Shown: positions 1 to 11,417, numbered from the stretch's first letter. The stretch: DNA of 64,000 bases from Ancylobacter novellus DSM 506 (GCF_000092925.1 NC_014217.1:1550001-1614000), one strand, 5' to 3'. Notes: generated by a model from the letters alone, not told the origin. Numbers and translations are program-made.

Positions 1-1
1 C

Positions 2-274
2 TTCGGTACCGTTTCGAAGGGCGTCCAGGCGATCGCCGTCGAAGTTGCCGACTATTCCAAGAAGTCGTTCGAGGAAGGCACCGCGACCGCCGAGAAGCTG
101 TTCGGCGCCAAGACCCTCGATAAGGCGGTCGAGATCCAGTCCGAGTATTTCAAGCACGCTTACGAGGGCTTCGTCGCCCAGGCGACCAAGATGGGTGAAC
201 TCTACGCCGATCTCGCCAAGGAGACCTACAAGCCGTATGAGAGCTTGATCGGGAAGATCCCGACCGGCAAGTGA
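2..274 (+). CDS. Phasin family protein, C-terminal part (5'-truncated by window edge)
   Basis: The reading frame is open from base 2 to a TGA and gives about 90 residues; the start lies before the window. The protein is amphipathic and helical, with regularly spaced Lys/Glu and repeated small residues, ending in a KETYKPYESLIGK-type segment typical of alphaproteobacterial phasins (Phasin_2 family). Phasins coat polyhydroxyalkanoate granules, and some alphaproteobacterial members have general stress roles. A strong terminator follows, so it is the last gene of its transcript. The family call rests on pattern recognition of a partial sequence. Confidence 0.8.
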   Translation, partial: FGTVSKGVQAIAVEVADYSKKSFEEGTATAEKLFGAKTLDKAVEIQSEYFKHAYEGFVAQATKMGELYADLAKETYKPYESLIGKIPTGK

Positions 275-328
275 GCGCTCATTAGCGGCGGCCGTCCGGC
301 CGGGCGACTGCGCCAGAGATTTTCGGAA

Positions 329-356
329 GGCCCGGCAACGTTGCCGGGCCTTTTTC
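329..356 (+). terminator. Rho-independent terminator after the phasin gene
   Basis: A perfect 22-base palindrome (arm GGCCCGGCAAC) runs straight into TTTTTCG, 55 bases after the phasin stop codon. Confidence 0.9.
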
Positions 357-431
357 GTTGCCTGTTCGGCCGCGCACGGTCTTTGCCCCTTCGCGCAAGG
401 CATCCGGGCCGGCTCGTGAAAATGTCACCGG

Positions 432-453
432 ATTGCGACGGTCCTGTCGCAAT
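432..453. promoter_or_regulatory. Inverted repeat upstream of clpS, possible operator
   Basis: ATTGCGAC and GTCGCAAT form 8-base perfect arms around a 6-base spacer. There is no U-tract, and a TATTAT hexamer usable as a -10 element lies at 484-489, between the repeat and the clpS start at 531. This placement fits an operator better than a terminator. The binding protein is unknown. Confidence 0.4.
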
Positions 454-530
454 GCGGCTCTGGCGCCGCCGGGGAGGCGTACATATTATAGCTACGAGCC
501 GGTGAGCCGGTCGGGGAAGGTCCAGCCTGA

Positions 531-902
531 ATGTCCGAGTACGTCACGTCCCAGTTCCGCGAAGCGATGATGGCCGACGAGGAGCGTCGGCGGCGCGGGG
601 ACAACGCGCCCGGAACGGCGGTGATCACGCGTACCAAGCCGCAGGTGAAGCGGCCGAGCCTCTACCGGGTGCTCCTGCTCAACGACGACTACACGCCAAT
701 GGAGTTCGTCGTGCACGTGCTGGAGCATTTCTTCACCAAGAACCGGGAGGAAGCCACCCAGATCATGCTGCATGTGCATCAGCATGGCGTGGGGGAGTGT
801 GGCGTCTATACCTACGAGGTGGCCGAGACCAAGGTCACGCAGGTCATGGACTTCGCGCGCAAGCACCAGCATCCTTTGCAGTGCGTCATGGAGAAGAAGT
901 GA
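531..902 (+). CDS. clpS: ATP-dependent Clp protease adaptor ClpS
   Basis: The 123-residue product is the N-end-rule adaptor that delivers substrates with destabilising N-termini to ClpAP. The core from about residue 40 carries the family pattern: [17 protein letters not shown] with the substrate-pocket NDD, then the VHVLEHFF helix, [19 protein letters not shown] and a C-terminal helix. The charged N-terminal extension (residues 1-38) matches the flexible arm used to engage ClpA. The first ATG is used; a second Met at residue 13 is possible. clpA begins 31 bases downstream, so the two are probably cotranscribed. Confidence 0.96.
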   Translation: MSEYVTSQFREAMMADEERRRRGDNAPGTAVITRTKPQVKRPSLYRVLLLNDDYTPMEFVVHVLEHFFTKNREEATQIMLHVHQHGVGECGVYTYEVAETKVTQVMDFARKHQHPLQCVMEKK

Positions 903-933
903 CGCCCCGCGACGGCTAAATGAAGAGGTCCTG

Positions 934-3372
<2,439 letters not shown>

Positions 3373-3397
3373 CGCGCCTTCGTCTCTGAAGATTGCG

Positions 3398-3433
3398 ACC
3401 GCCCGCGGGGAGACCTGCGGGCGGTTTGCTTTT
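3398..3433 (+). terminator. Rho-independent terminator after clpA
   Basis: ACCGCCCGC and GCGGGCGGT form a 9-bp perfect stem with a 10-base loop, followed by TTGCTTTT, 26 bases past the clpA stop. Confidence 0.85.
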
Positions 3434-3466
3434 AAGGCACCTCCCGAGACGGATTGATGGAGCACC

Positions 3467-3573
3467 CTCATCCTGAGGTGCCCGGCCAGCGGCCGGACCT
3501 CGAAGGATGCTCGTGCGAGTGCACCCAGCGGACCATCCTTCGGGGCTCGCTCCGCTCGCACCTCAGGATGAAG
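3467..3573. repeat. Intergenic palindromic repeat, type A (CTCATCCTGAGGTG ends)
   Basis: The element begins CTCATCCTGAGGTGC and ends GCACCTCAGGATGA, so its ends are inverted copies around a partly self-complementary centre. A second copy is at 11228-11335. It fills the middle of the 317-base gap between clpA and azlC; the rest of that gap is the clpA terminator and unremarkable sequence. It resembles the short mobile palindromic elements common in Hyphomicrobiales. Confidence 0.8.
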
Positions 3574-3689
3574 GCGTGGGTTGGATAATGTTACGGGGCG
3601 TTGCGTCGCCGGACACGCCGCCTCATGCCAGCCATGCACAGTCGGGAGCAGGTTCGGCTTGACCGGACGCGCGGCAATGTCGATGAACG

Positions 3690-4454
3690 ATGGGCATCGA
3701 GTCCATCATTATGCATGCAATCCCCGATCCGCCCGTGTCCGTCCCGGTCCGCCCGGCGCAGTGTTTTGCGCGCGGTCTGCTGGGGGCGCTTTCCGTGCCG
3801 GGATTCGTGCTGGTGGCGACTTTCGTCGGCTTTGGCGGGCTACTTCACGACCTCAGTTTCCCGCTCGGCGCCGGGCTGCTCTCGACGCTGCTGATCTGGG
3901 CGCTGCCGGCACAGGTGATCCTGATCGGCGGGCTCGCCGCGGGCGCCTCGCTGCCGGCACTGGCGGTGGCCGTCTGCCTGTCGGGCGTGCGGCTGCTGCC
4001 GATGGTGGTGTCGCTCATGCCGTTGATGCGCGGCCCGCGCCCGCGCCTTTCCACCGAGCTCTTCTGCGCCCATTTCGTCGCCGTGACTCTCTGGGTCGAA
4101 GGCTTCCGCCTGCTGCCCAAGGTATCCCCTGAGGGACGCCCCGCCTATGCCTGCGGGCTGGGGAGCGGGCTGATCGCGCTGAGCATGGCCGGCACGGCGA
4201 TCGGCTTCTATCTCACCCATACGCTGCCGGGGCCGTTCGCCATTGCCTTGCTGCTCCTGACCCCGATTTCCTTCACCATCCTCCTGGTGCGCAACGCCCG
4301 CGAGCCGGTGGACTGGCTCGCCATCGTGCTCGGCGCGGGGATATCGCCTCTGGCGGTAAACGCGCCGGGCGGGCTGGACCTGTTCTGGGCCGGCGTGGGA
4401 GGGGGCACGCTCGCCTTCCTCATCGCCCGCCATATGCCGAGGCGGCGGGCATGA
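3690..4454 (+). CDS. azlC: AzlC family transporter (large subunit of an AzlCD amino-acid exporter)
   Basis: The product is a 254-residue inner-membrane protein with about seven hydrophobic segments after a short polar N-terminus. The early proline-rich stretch, the LPAQV motif and the region around FCAHFVAVTLW fit AzlC. AzlC with AzlD forms a branched-chain amino-acid exporter; substrates of most family members are untested. The stop overlaps the next gene's start (ATGA), a strong sign of translational coupling. The exact start is uncertain: no clear ribosome-binding site precedes 3690, and an in-frame ATG follows at 3711. Confidence 0.88.
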   Translation: MGIESIIMHAIPDPPVSVPVRPAQCFARGLLGALSVPGFVLVATFVGFGGLLHDLSFPLGAGLLSTLLIWALPAQVILIGGLAAGASLPALAVAVCLSGVRLLPMVVSLMPLMRGPRPRLSTELFCAHFVAVTLWVEGFRLLPKVSPEGRPAYACGLGSGLIALSMAGTAIGFYLTHTLPGPFAIALLLLTPISFTILLVRNAREPVDWLAIVLGAGISPLAVNAPGGLDLFWAGVGGGTLAFLIARHMPRRRA

Positions 4455-4798
4455 ACTTCTATTCCACCGAGCTCGGCGCCATGCTGGTCGTGGTCCTCGT
4501 CGGCTTCCTGCCGAACGAGCTTTGGCGGGTGCTCGGCGTGCTGTTCGGCCGGCGCATCGACGAGAACAGCGTCTGGATGCAGTGGGTGAGGGCGGTGGCC
4601 ACCGCGCTGCTCGCTGCCGTCGTCGCCCGGCTCCTGCTGGTGCCGAGCGGCGCGCTGGTGACGCTGCCGCTCTGGCTGCGCATCGGCGCGGTGGCGAGCG
4701 GCATTGCCGGCTTCCTCCTCCTGCGCCGCTCGGTTCTCGCCGGTGTGCTCACCGCCGAGGCGGTGCTGATCCTCGGCGGCTGGTGGCTGGGCGTCTGA
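4451..4798 (+). CDS. azlD: AzlD family small subunit of amino-acid exporter
   Basis: The product is 115 residues with three to four hydrophobic helices, the normal size and layout for AzlD. The LLVVxLVGFLPNELWR-like start and the arginine-flanked middle loop fit the family. It overlaps azlC by four bases, so the pair is made together and presumably forms one complex. It converges on the HIT gene, whose stop is only a few bases away. Confidence 0.88.
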   Translation: MNFYSTELGAMLVVVLVGFLPNELWRVLGVLFGRRIDENSVWMQWVRAVATALLAAVVARLLLVPSGALVTLPLWLRIGAVASGIAGFLLLRRSVLAGVLTAEAVLILGGWWLGV

Positions 4799-4800
4799 GA

Positions 4801-5223
4801 TCAGTTCTCCAGCGCCGCCTTCAGCCTCGCGGCGTTCTCCGCCAGCACCTCGGGCGCTTCCATCTTCGATTGCGGCGGCAGCAGGTCGACGCCCTCGAAG
4901 CGCGGGATGACGTGGACGTGCAGGTGGAACACCACCTGGCCGCCGGCCGTCTCGTTGAACTGGTGGACGCTGATGCCGTCGGCGTCGAACGCCTTCACTT
5001 GCGCCCTGGCGATGCGCTGGGCGACCTGCGCCACATAGGCGAGGTCGTCGGGGGCGACGTCGAGCAGGTTTCGCGCGGCGGCCTTCGGGATCACCAACGC
5101 GTGGCCCGTCGAGCGCGGCATGATGTCGAGGAAGGCGAGCGCCCGGTCGTCCTCATAGACGCGGTGGGCGGGCAGTTCGCCGCGCAGGATCTTCGCGAAG
5201 ATATTGCCGGGATCGTAGGCCAT
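4801..5223 (-). CDS. HIT family protein (histidine-triad nucleotide hydrolase or transferase)
   Basis: The 140-residue product has the complete histidine triad HLHVHVIP with His at 100, 102 and 104, and the N-terminal FAKILRGELPAHRVYEDD pattern of the Hint/HinT branch. Such proteins hydrolyse nucleoside phosphoramidates or dinucleotides. The frame stays open 13 codons upstream, but the ATG giving MAYDPGN is preferred because GAGAGGGAGAG lies just before it and homologues start there. It may be cotranscribed with the leftward acyltransferase gene upstream. Confidence 0.92.
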   Translation of the reverse strand: MAYDPGNIFAKILRGELPAHRVYEDDRALAFLDIMPRSTGHALVIPKAAARNLLDVAPDDLAYVAQVAQRIARAQVKAFDADGISVHQFNETAGGQVVFHLHVHVIPRFEGVDLLPPQSKMEAPEVLAENAARLKAALEN

Positions 5224-5277
5224 GCGTCTCTCCCTCTCGCCTGTGGCCCGACCTGATGGCAAGCCGCGCGGCGCCGG

Positions 5278-6573
5278 TCAAGGCTCGTCGCGCGCCTCGG
5301 CTTGGGCGTGGCGGAACGGCGCATGCTCGGCCAGCTCCTCGCCGGCCTCGGCCACATAGGCCCGCTCGCGCTCGAGATAATGCGCCACCGCCGCACGGAA
5401 CTGCGGATCGGCGATGTAATGCGCCGAGCGGGTGGTGACCGGCATATAGCCGCGCGCCAGCTTATGCTCGCCCTGCGCGCCGGCCTCGACGGTGGAGAGG
5501 CCGCGGGTGATCGCGAAGTCGACGGCCTGGTGGTAGCAGACCTCGAAATGCAGGAAGGGGTGGTGCTCGATCGCGCCCCAGTGGCGGCCGTAGAGCGTGT
5601 CGCCGCCGATGAAGTTGATGGCGCCGGCGATCCAGCGGCCGGCGCGCTTCGCCATCACCAGCAGCACCTTGTCGGCCATGCGTTCGCCGATGAGCGAATA
5701 GAACTCGCGCGTCAGATAGGGTCGTCCCCATTTGCGCGAGCCGGTCTCCATGTAGAAATCGAAGAAGGCGTCCCAGACGTCCTCGGTGAGGTCCTTGCCG
5801 GTCAGCTGGTGGATGGTGATGCCGTCCTCCAGCGCCTCGCGCCGCTCGCGCCTGATCTGCTTGCGCTTGCGCGAGGCGAGTTCGCCGAGGAAGGCGTCGA
5901 AGTCGTCATAGCCGCGATTGTGCCAGTGGAACTGCTGGTCGGTGCGAGGGAGGAAGCCTTCCTCCTCCAGCACGGCGGCGTCGGCATCCTCGAGGAAGGT
6001 GGCATGGATGGAGGAGACCTTGCGCATGCCGGCCAGCGTCACGAGACCCTCGGCGAGTGCCGTGCGGGCGGTGTCGGACAGGGGACCCGGCGCGGCGAGC
6101 AGGCGCGGGCCGGTCGCCGGGGTGAAGGGCACCGAGACCTGGAGCTTGGGGTAGTAGCGCCCGCCGGCGCGCTCATAGGCCTCGGCCCAGCCGCCGTCGA
6201 AGACATATTCGCCCTTGGAATGGGACTTGAGATAGGCCGGGCAGGCGCCGATCACCGTGCCGTCCGGCGCCTCCAGCACGAGGTGCTGCGGTAGCCAGCC
6301 GGTGGCGGGCGCGGCCGAGCCGGACTCTTCCAGCGCCGCGAGGAATTCGTGACTGACGAAGGGGTTGTAGGGGCGCCGCTCAGCCGCCGCAGCTATGGAG
6401 TGAGGCGCTGGTTGAATCTCTTCATGTGTCTCGTCTTCTATGCGAATCAATTGGTTACAGGAAGATGTTAATTTGATGTGCGAGGGCGACGGGTTGGCGC
6501 AGCCGTTCCAGGCATCGGGCGAAAGCGCAGTGATGTCGCTCTCGACGCGGAGGCTGAACGTGTCGTCAGACAT
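5278..6573 (-). CDS. GNAT-fold protein of the FemAB-like DUF482 family
   Basis: The 431-residue product matches the DUF482 (FemAB_like, PF04339) family: NPFVSHEFLAALEESGSA near the start, RKRKQIRRERR in the middle, then FYMETGSRKWGRPYLTREFY and a C-terminal GEHKLARGYMP. These proteins are predicted acyl or aminoacyl transferases of the GNAT superfamily with no well-established substrate. Residues about 28-65, between ANPSP and YNPF, form an extra stretch coded by noticeably AT-richer DNA (about 6395-6480). A GTG eight codons upstream (6597) is an alternative start; neither has a clear ribosome-binding site. Confidence 0.88.
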   Translation of the reverse strand: MSDDTFSLRVESDITALSPDAWNGCANPSPSHIKLTSSCNQLIRIEDETHEEIQPAPHSIAAAAERRPYNPFVSHEFLAALEESGSAAPATGWLPQHLVLEAPDGTVIGACPAYLKSHSKGEYVFDGGWAEAYERAGGRYYPKLQVSVPFTPATGPRLLAAPGPLSDTARTALAEGLVTLAGMRKVSSIHATFLEDADAAVLEEEGFLPRTDQQFHWHNRGYDDFDAFLGELASRKRKQIRRERREALEDGITIHQLTGKDLTEDVWDAFFDFYMETGSRKWGRPYLTREFYSLIGERMADKVLLVMAKRAGRWIAGAINFIGGDTLYGRHWGAIEHHPFLHFEVCYHQAVDFAITRGLSTVEAGAQGEHKLARGYMPVTTRSAHYIADPQFRAAVAHYLERERAYVAEAGEELAEHAPFRHAQAEARDEP

Positions 6574-6693
6574 GGGTGTGATGGAGGCTTTCGGCACGAG
6601 GGATTTGACGAAGGCGCCCGGTTACTTTGCGCGCCTTGCCCCGGCGATGGAAGTCCGTTCACGACAACGGGAACGGGGCTTCGGCCACCCCCT

Positions 6694-7440
6694 TCAGGGC
6701 AGAAAGCCCTCAAAGATCATCTGGTCCGCGTGCCGCGCGGCGATGGCGCGATCCTCGGCGGTGCGCACGGTCCAGGTCAGCACCGGAAGATGCAAGGCGC
6801 GGCGGGCGAGGGAGACCGGCGCCGAGGGCAGCTCCTTGACATAGTGGGCGATGAAATCCGGCCTTGTGCGCGGGAAATGCAGCAGGTTGCCGTAGGCGAA
6901 CTTCCTCGCCGGCGGGAGCATGTCCCATTCCGGGTCGTCGTAGCGGTGCTCCATGGTGATGCCACGCGGGAGGTGCGGCGCCAGATGGCGCACGGCGGCG
7001 ACGAGATCGGGATCGAAGGACATAAGCGCCGCCGGGCCGTCATAGGCGGCGAGGATGTCGGCGGCGCGGGCGGCGACGGCCGTGTCGCCGTCGAACTGGC
7101 TCTTCAACTCGACGACCAGCGGGACGCGGCCGGCGACGCGCGCCAGCAATTCGGCGAGCGTCATCATCCGGTCGGCGGTGCCGCGCATCTCGATCGCCTT
7201 GAGCTGCGCGCGGCTGAGCGCCTTGGCAGGGCCGGCGGCGAGGGTGAGGCGCTCCAGCGTGTCGTCATGGAACACCATCGCCTCGCCGTCCGACGAAAGC
7301 TGGATGTCGACCTCGATGGCGTAGGCGCGGGCGATGGCAGCATCTACCGCCGAGGCCGTGTTCTCGATGACGCCCCGCGAGACATCGTGCAGCGCGCGAT
7401 GCGCCACCGGCCGGGCGGTGAGCCAATCGGGGGCGTTCAT
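6694..7440 (-). CDS. Glycerophosphodiester phosphodiesterase family protein
   Basis: The 248-residue product has the GDPD active-site layout: AHR with His14 and Arg15, ENT, then EVDIQLSSDG with Glu43 and Asp45, and VFHDD with His58. It hydrolyses glycerophosphodiesters to glycerol-3-phosphate and an alcohol. No signal peptide is seen, so it is cytoplasmic. The ATG lies two bases after the RidA stop, indicating translational coupling with that gene. The frame remains open upstream inside ridA, but that part is a shadow. Confidence 0.93.
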   Translation of the reverse strand: MNAPDWLTARPVAHRALHDVSRGVIENTASAVDAAIARAYAIEVDIQLSSDGEAMVFHDDTLERLTLAAGPAKALSRAQLKAIEMRGTADRMMTLAELLARVAGRVPLVVELKSQFDGDTAVAARAADILAAYDGPAALMSFDPDLVAAVRHLAPHLPRGITMEHRYDDPEWDMLPPARKFAYGNLLHFPRTRPDFIAHYVKELPSAPVSLARRALHLPVLTWTVRTAEDRAIAARHADQMIFEGFLP

Positions 7441-7442
7441 GA

Positions 7443-7904
7443 TCAGGCGAATTCGATGACGGCCTCGACCTCGACGCTGACATTGAAGGGCAGGGCGGCG
7501 ACGCCCACCGCCGAGCGGGCGTGGCGGCCCGCATCGCCGAACACCTCGACGAACAGGTCGGAGGCGCCGTTCACCACCTTGGGGTGATCGGAGAAGTCCG
7601 GCGCGGAGTTGACGAAGCCGACCAGCTTGACCACCCGCTTCACCCGGTCGAGGTCGCCCAGCGCCGACTTGATCTGCGCGATCACGTTGATGGCGCACTG
7701 GCGCGCGGCGGCGCGGCCGGCCTCGACATCGGCCTCGGAGCTGAGCTTGCCGGTCATCATCTGGCCGTTGGCGACGGAGATCTGGCCGGAGATCCACAGG
7801 AGGTTGCCGCTGACGACGGTAGGCACGTAGTTCGCTGCCGGCGCAGTGGCGGCGGGGACGACAATGCCGAGCGAGGCGAGCTTCGCCTCAACCGTTCCTG
7901 ACAT
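7443..7904 (-). CDS. RidA family protein (YjgF/YER057c/UK114)
   Basis: The 153-residue product matches the long RidA branch: SGNLLWISGQ, the INVIAQIKSALGDLDRVKRVV helix and RHARSAVGVAALP, which supplies the conserved Arg of the subunit-interface pocket. RidA proteins hydrolyse reactive enamines and imines released by PLP enzymes such as threonine dehydratase; this branch may have other substrates. It is the first gene of a two-gene leftward unit with the GDPD gene. Confidence 0.93.
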   Translation of the reverse strand: MSGTVEAKLASLGIVVPAATAPAANYVPTVVSGNLLWISGQISVANGQMMTGKLSSEADVEAGRAAARQCAINVIAQIKSALGDLDRVKRVVKLVGFVNSAPDFSDHPKVVNGASDLFVEVFGDAGRHARSAVGVAALPFNVSVEVEAVIEFA

Positions 7905-8038
7905 GGCTTTCTCCTGCTATCGTTGTGCGCGTGCGCCGGCGGGGAGCCGACGTGCAATTGCCATTTTCTGTCGGCGATGTTTGGCCGATCAAACTGTCAT
8001 CCGCAAGCCGCGTCGAGCTGCCGAGGAGCCTTTTGCCT

Positions 8039-8857
8039 ATGCGTTTCGCTTACCCCGTCCGCGCCGCCGCGGCCCTTTCGCTGCTCGGCGGCTCTGCCCT
8101 GCCGGCGGCGGCGATCCAGCTGACGCCGCACCGCGCCACCTATGCCGTCTCGCTCGACGCCTCCAAGCCCGGCAACCGGGTCAACGGCGCCGAGGGGCAG
8201 ATCACCTATGAGCTGCGCGGCAACCCGTGCGCCGGCTATTCTGTCCAGCTTCGCCAGAGCACCGACCTCGCCACCGAGGGCGGGCGGCTCAACAGCGCGG
8301 TGACCACTGCGACCTGGGAGGACGGCGACGGCAACGCCTACCGCTTCCGCGTCACCAACGCGCTGAACGGCGAGGCGCCGGACGAGGCGGATGGCGTCGC
8401 CGAGCGCAAGGATGGCAAGCTGGTGGTGCAGGCGACCAAGCCCGAGGCGGGCACGGTGCAGCTCGGGACCGGCGTGCTGCTGCCGACCCAGCACGTGCTC
8501 AAGCTGATCACCAGCGCCGAGCAGGGAGAATCCGTGCTCGAGGCGCCGGTGTTCGACGGCTCGCCGGACGCGCGCAAGGTCTATGACACGCTCTCCATCA
8601 TCGGCAAGGGCGTGAGCGACGCGAAGGGGCTGGAAGAGGCCGCGACCAAGGGCGACCTCGCCGGGCGCATGCGCTTTCCGGTGACGATCAGCTATTACGA
8701 GCGCGGCGGCGACAGCCAGACGCCGGATTACATCATCAGCTTCGACATGTTCGACAACGGGGTGAGCCGGAACCTCAAGCTCGACTATGGCGAGTTCGCG
8801 CTGCGCGGCACGCTCACCGCCTACGAGGCGCTGCCGAAGGAGGAGTGCGCGAAGTAG
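8039..8857 (+). CDS. eipB: EipB-like cell-envelope integrity protein (DUF1849)
   Basis: The 272-residue product has a Sec signal peptide ending LPAAA-I and then matches the DUF1849/EipB family: HRATYAVSL, [15 protein letters not shown] and a C-terminal EECAK. In Brucella EipB is a periplasmic beta-spiral protein needed for envelope integrity; Cys64 and Cys270 here fit its known disulfide. The start at MRFAYPVR is chosen because it gives a proper signal peptide, although the frame stays open 38 codons further up. The last 44 bases overlap the convergent dinB gene. Confidence 0.9.
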   Translation: MRFAYPVRAAAALSLLGGSALPAAAIQLTPHRATYAVSLDASKPGNRVNGAEGQITYELRGNPCAGYSVQLRQSTDLATEGGRLNSAVTTATWEDGDGNAYRFRVTNALNGEAPDEADGVAERKDGKLVVQATKPEAGTVQLGTGVLLPTQHVLKLITSAEQGESVLEAPVFDGSPDARKVYDTLSIIGKGVSDAKGLEEAATKGDLAGRMRFPVTISYYERGGDSQTPDYIISFDMFDNGVSRNLKLDYGEFALRGTLTAYEALPKEECAK

Positions 8858-10187
8858 TGCTCTCCGCCGCTTCCTGCGCCGCGGCGTCGGGCACGTTGCG
8901 GTGCGGTTGTTCGGCGCCGCGCCGGCGCGGCGCGTCGAGCGCGATGCCGCGGTCGATGATCTCCTTGCCGAAGCGGGCGCGCAGGCTGTCGGTGGCGAGT
9001 TCGGCCAAGCCGCGTTTGGTGGCCCGCGCGTCGACGAGGTCGGCCGGATCGGCCAGCGTCGGGTCGGCGAGTTCCGAAACGCCGACGCCGATGAGGCGGA
9101 AGCGGCGCCCGTCCGTCTCCTTCGCCAGCAATTCCCGGGCATGCTCGAAGATGCGGTGGGCGAGACGCGTCGGGTCTTCCAGCGAGCGGGCGCGGGTGAT
9201 CAGCTTGAAATCGGCGGTCTTCAGCTTCAGTGTCACCGTGCGGCCGGCATAGTTCCCTGCTTTCAACCGATCCGAGAGTTTTCGCGTCAGCCGGTAGAGC
9301 TCCTGCTCCAGCGCGCGGAAATCGCTGATGTCGACGTCGAAGGTGGTCTCGGTGGAGACGCTCTTGGTCTCGCGCTCGGGATTCACCGGCCGCGAGTCGA
9401 TGCCGCGCGCGAGACGCCACAGCCGCAGCCCCTCATTGCCGAAGCGCCGGGCGAGCGTCGCCTCGTCCGCCGCCTGCAGGTCGGCGATCAGGCGGAAGCC
9501 CTCGCGGGCGAGGCGCTCCTGCGTCGCTTTTCCCACGCCCCAGATGGTGGCGACGCTGCGGGAGGCGAGGAAGTCCACCGCCTCGGCAGCGCCGATTACC
9601 GCGAAGCCGCGCGGCTTGTCGAGCTCGGAGGCGATCTTGGCGAGGAACTTGTTCGGCGCCAACCCGATGGAGATGGTCACGCCGATCTCGCTCTCGATCG
9701 AGCGGGCGAGGCGGGCGAGCGCGCGGGCCGGGCTCTCGCCATGCAGGCGCTCGGTGCCGGCGAGGTCGAGGAATGCCTCGTCGATGGAGAGCGGTTCGAC
9801 GAGGGGGGTGAGAGCCAGCATGCGCTCGCGGATCTGCCGGCCGACCACGACGTATTTCGCCATGTTCGGCTTCACCACGACGGCGTCGGGGCAGAGCGCC
9901 AGCGCCTTGAACATCGGCATGGCCGAGCGCACGCCGTTGACGCGGGCGAGGTAGCAGGCGGTGGAGACCACGCCGCGCTTGCCGCCGCCGACGATGACGG
10001 GAACGTCGCGCAGCTTCGGGTCGTCGCGCTTCTCCACCGCGGCGTAGAAGGCGTCGCAGTCGATATGGGCGATGTGGAGCTGCTCGAGCTCGGCGTGGCG
10101 GGCGAGGCGCGGGCTGCCGCAATGCCGGCAGCGCGGTGCGTCGTCCGCCTCGCACAGGCAGTCGCGGCAGAAGCCCGGCAGCGCCAT
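8814..10187 (-). CDS. dinB: DNA polymerase IV with N-terminal zinc ribbon
   Basis: This 457-residue Y-family translesion polymerase has the catalytic motifs [12 protein letters not shown] (Asp43) and SIDEAFLD (Asp136, Glu137), the helix-hairpin-helix [12 protein letters not shown] and a little-finger domain. The first 30 residues hold CxxC pairs at 7/10 and 20/23, a zinc-ribbon extension found in one alphaproteobacterial DinB type. No beta-clamp motif is obvious at the Arg/Ala/Pro-rich C-terminus, which overlaps eipB. The polymerase fills gaps opposite damaged bases with low fidelity. Confidence 0.95.
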   Translation of the reverse strand: MALPGFCRDCLCEADDAPRCRHCGSPRLARHAELEQLHIAHIDCDAFYAAVEKRDDPKLRDVPVIVGGGKRGVVSTACYLARVNGVRSAMPMFKALALCPDAVVVKPNMAKYVVVGRQIRERMLALTPLVEPLSIDEAFLDLAGTERLHGESPARALARLARSIESEIGVTISIGLAPNKFLAKIASELDKPRGFAVIGAAEAVDFLASRSVATIWGVGKATQERLAREGFRLIADLQAADEATLARRFGNEGLRLWRLARGIDSRPVNPERETKSVSTETTFDVDISDFRALEQELYRLTRKLSDRLKAGNYAGRTVTLKLKTADFKLITRARSLEDPTRLAHRIFEHARELLAKETDGRRFRLIGVGVSELADPTLADPADLVDARATKRGLAELATDSLRARFGKEIIDRGIALDAPRRRGAEQPHRNVPDAAAQEAAESTTSRTPPSAAPRRR

Positions 10188-10210
10188 GGCGCGTCCCTCG
10201 GTTCCCGGCC

Positions 10211-10507
10211 CTACTCTTCGCCTATGTCGGCGTGGGCCAGTATCTCGCGCGCGGCAACCACATGGCCGGGCTCGATCTCCGCCTCGTCCGCATAGGCGAC
10301 GAGCAGGTCCTGCCGGTTGATCATGTAGTCGAGCAGCGCCACATGGAAGGCGCTCGAGCCGATGGCCCCGCGCAGATCGGCAGGCGACAGGCCGCTTTCC
10401 GCCAGGAAGGGGCCGATGCGCTCGGGATCGACGGCGAGATAGGAAAGGGCGCCGAGGCTGACCTCGCGCGCGGCCTGCTGGGTCGAGAGGGGTTTGGAGC
10501 TTCTCAT
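10211..10507 (-). CDS. DUF3572 family protein
   Basis: The 98-residue protein has an all-helical pattern ([37 protein letters not shown]) that matches DUF3572, a small alphaproteobacterial family of unknown function. In related genomes it commonly sits beside divK, as here, where it is read divergently from divK with 133 bases between the starts. No catalytic motif or signal peptide is visible. Confidence 0.85.
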   Translation of the reverse strand: MRSSKPLSTQQAAREVSLGALSYLAVDPERIGPFLAESGLSPADLRGAIGSSAFHVALLDYMINRQDLLVAYADEAEIEPGHVVAAREILAHADIGEE

Positions 10508-10640
10508 TTCCGGTTCCGTAAGGAATGCATGCTTAAAGCTAACCTATCGACGGGCGGACGCATGCACGATTCCGTCATGATCCGCGGTCGCTTAATCCGT
10601 CGCCGAATCCGTCGGCGTCGAGTCGAGGATCCGTCACCAG

Positions 10641-11012
10641 ATGTCCAAGACCGTCCTGATCGTCGAGGACAACGAGCTCAACATGAAGCTCTTCAACGAT
10701 CTGCTCGAAGCGCACGGCTATAGCACGGTGGGCACGCGCAGCGGCGTGGAGGCGATGGATCTGGCGCGCCGGCACCGGCCCGACCTGATCCTGATGGACA
10801 TCCAGCTTCCCGAGGTTTCCGGCCTCGACGTGACCCGCGCGCTAAAGGCCGATCCGGAATTGAAGGCGATCCCCGTCATCGCCGTGACCGCCTTCGCCAT
10901 GAAGGGCGACGAGGAGCGGATTCGCGAAGGCGGCTGCGAGGCCTATCTGTCGAAGCCGATCTCGGTGTCGAAGTTCCTCGAGACGGTGCGCCAGTTCCTG
11001 CCTGCGGCCTGA
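10641..11012 (+). CDS. divK: Single-domain response regulator DivK
   Basis: The 123-residue receiver domain has no output domain. It carries the acidic pair ED at 9-10, the phospho-acceptor Asp53 in [10 protein letters not shown], Thr in [14 protein letters not shown] and Lys in YLSKPI. Length, [18 protein letters not shown] start and Asp53 match Caulobacter DivK, which acts with DivJ/PleC to control CtrA through DivL-CckA. The diguanylate cyclase gene pleD, usually next, is not in this window. Confidence 0.95.
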   Translation: MSKTVLIVEDNELNMKLFNDLLEAHGYSTVGTRSGVEAMDLARRHRPDLILMDIQLPEVSGLDVTRALKADPELKAIPVIAVTAFAMKGDEERIREGGCEAYLSKPISVSKFLETVRQFLPAA

Positions 11013-11227
11013 AGGCCACGCCGGTGGCGATTCGCAGCCAGGCCGCCCGTACCCCGTTGCTTTCCCGGTCGGTTGGGGTAGCTTTCCCGACCTATCCGCT
11101 TGCCCTGCGGAATGCTCGGGTCCGCCGCATCTCCTGGGCCCGCAGGTCTGGTCGGCGGGCGATGGCTCGGAAGGCCTCTCCGTCCCATCGCCCGCCGATT
11201 CCAGAGTAGCTCTCTGTTTCCCTGATA

Positions 11228-11335
11228 ACCGTCATCATGAGGTGCCGCCGAAAGGCGGCCTCGAAGGAGGGGCGTCCTGGCGCGCTGCAAGGACCATCCT
11301 TCGAGGCTCGCTGCCTCGCACCTCAGGATGACGGT
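11228..11335. repeat. Intergenic palindromic repeat, type A (second copy)
   Basis: ACCGTCATCATGAGGTGC opens and GCACCTCAGGATGACGGT closes the element, giving near-perfect inverted ends. It shares GACCATCCTTCG-GGCTCGCT and the ends with the copy at 3467-3573. It lies in the 405-base gap between divK and rpmG; apart from this repeat and the rpmG terminator I see no gene in that gap. Confidence 0.8.
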
Positions 11336-11359
11336 GAGCGGGGCAGTCCCGCAGCCAAC

Positions 11360-11384
11360 AAAAAAGGCGCCTCGCGGCGCCTTT
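11360..11384 (-). terminator. Rho-independent terminator of rpmG
   Basis: Read leftward, GGCGCC-GCGA-GGCGCC is followed by a run of T. The A/T-flanked stem begins about 34 bases after the rpmG stop. Confidence 0.88.
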
Positions 11385-11417
11385 CGCATGCCGGGCGTGA
11401 GCCCGTATGGCGTCAGA

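Noticed and set aside
10595-10620. Tandem AATCCGTCG repeat and possible CtrA site upstream of divK
   Set aside because: Only two short copies are present and no TTAA-N7-TTAA pair was found.
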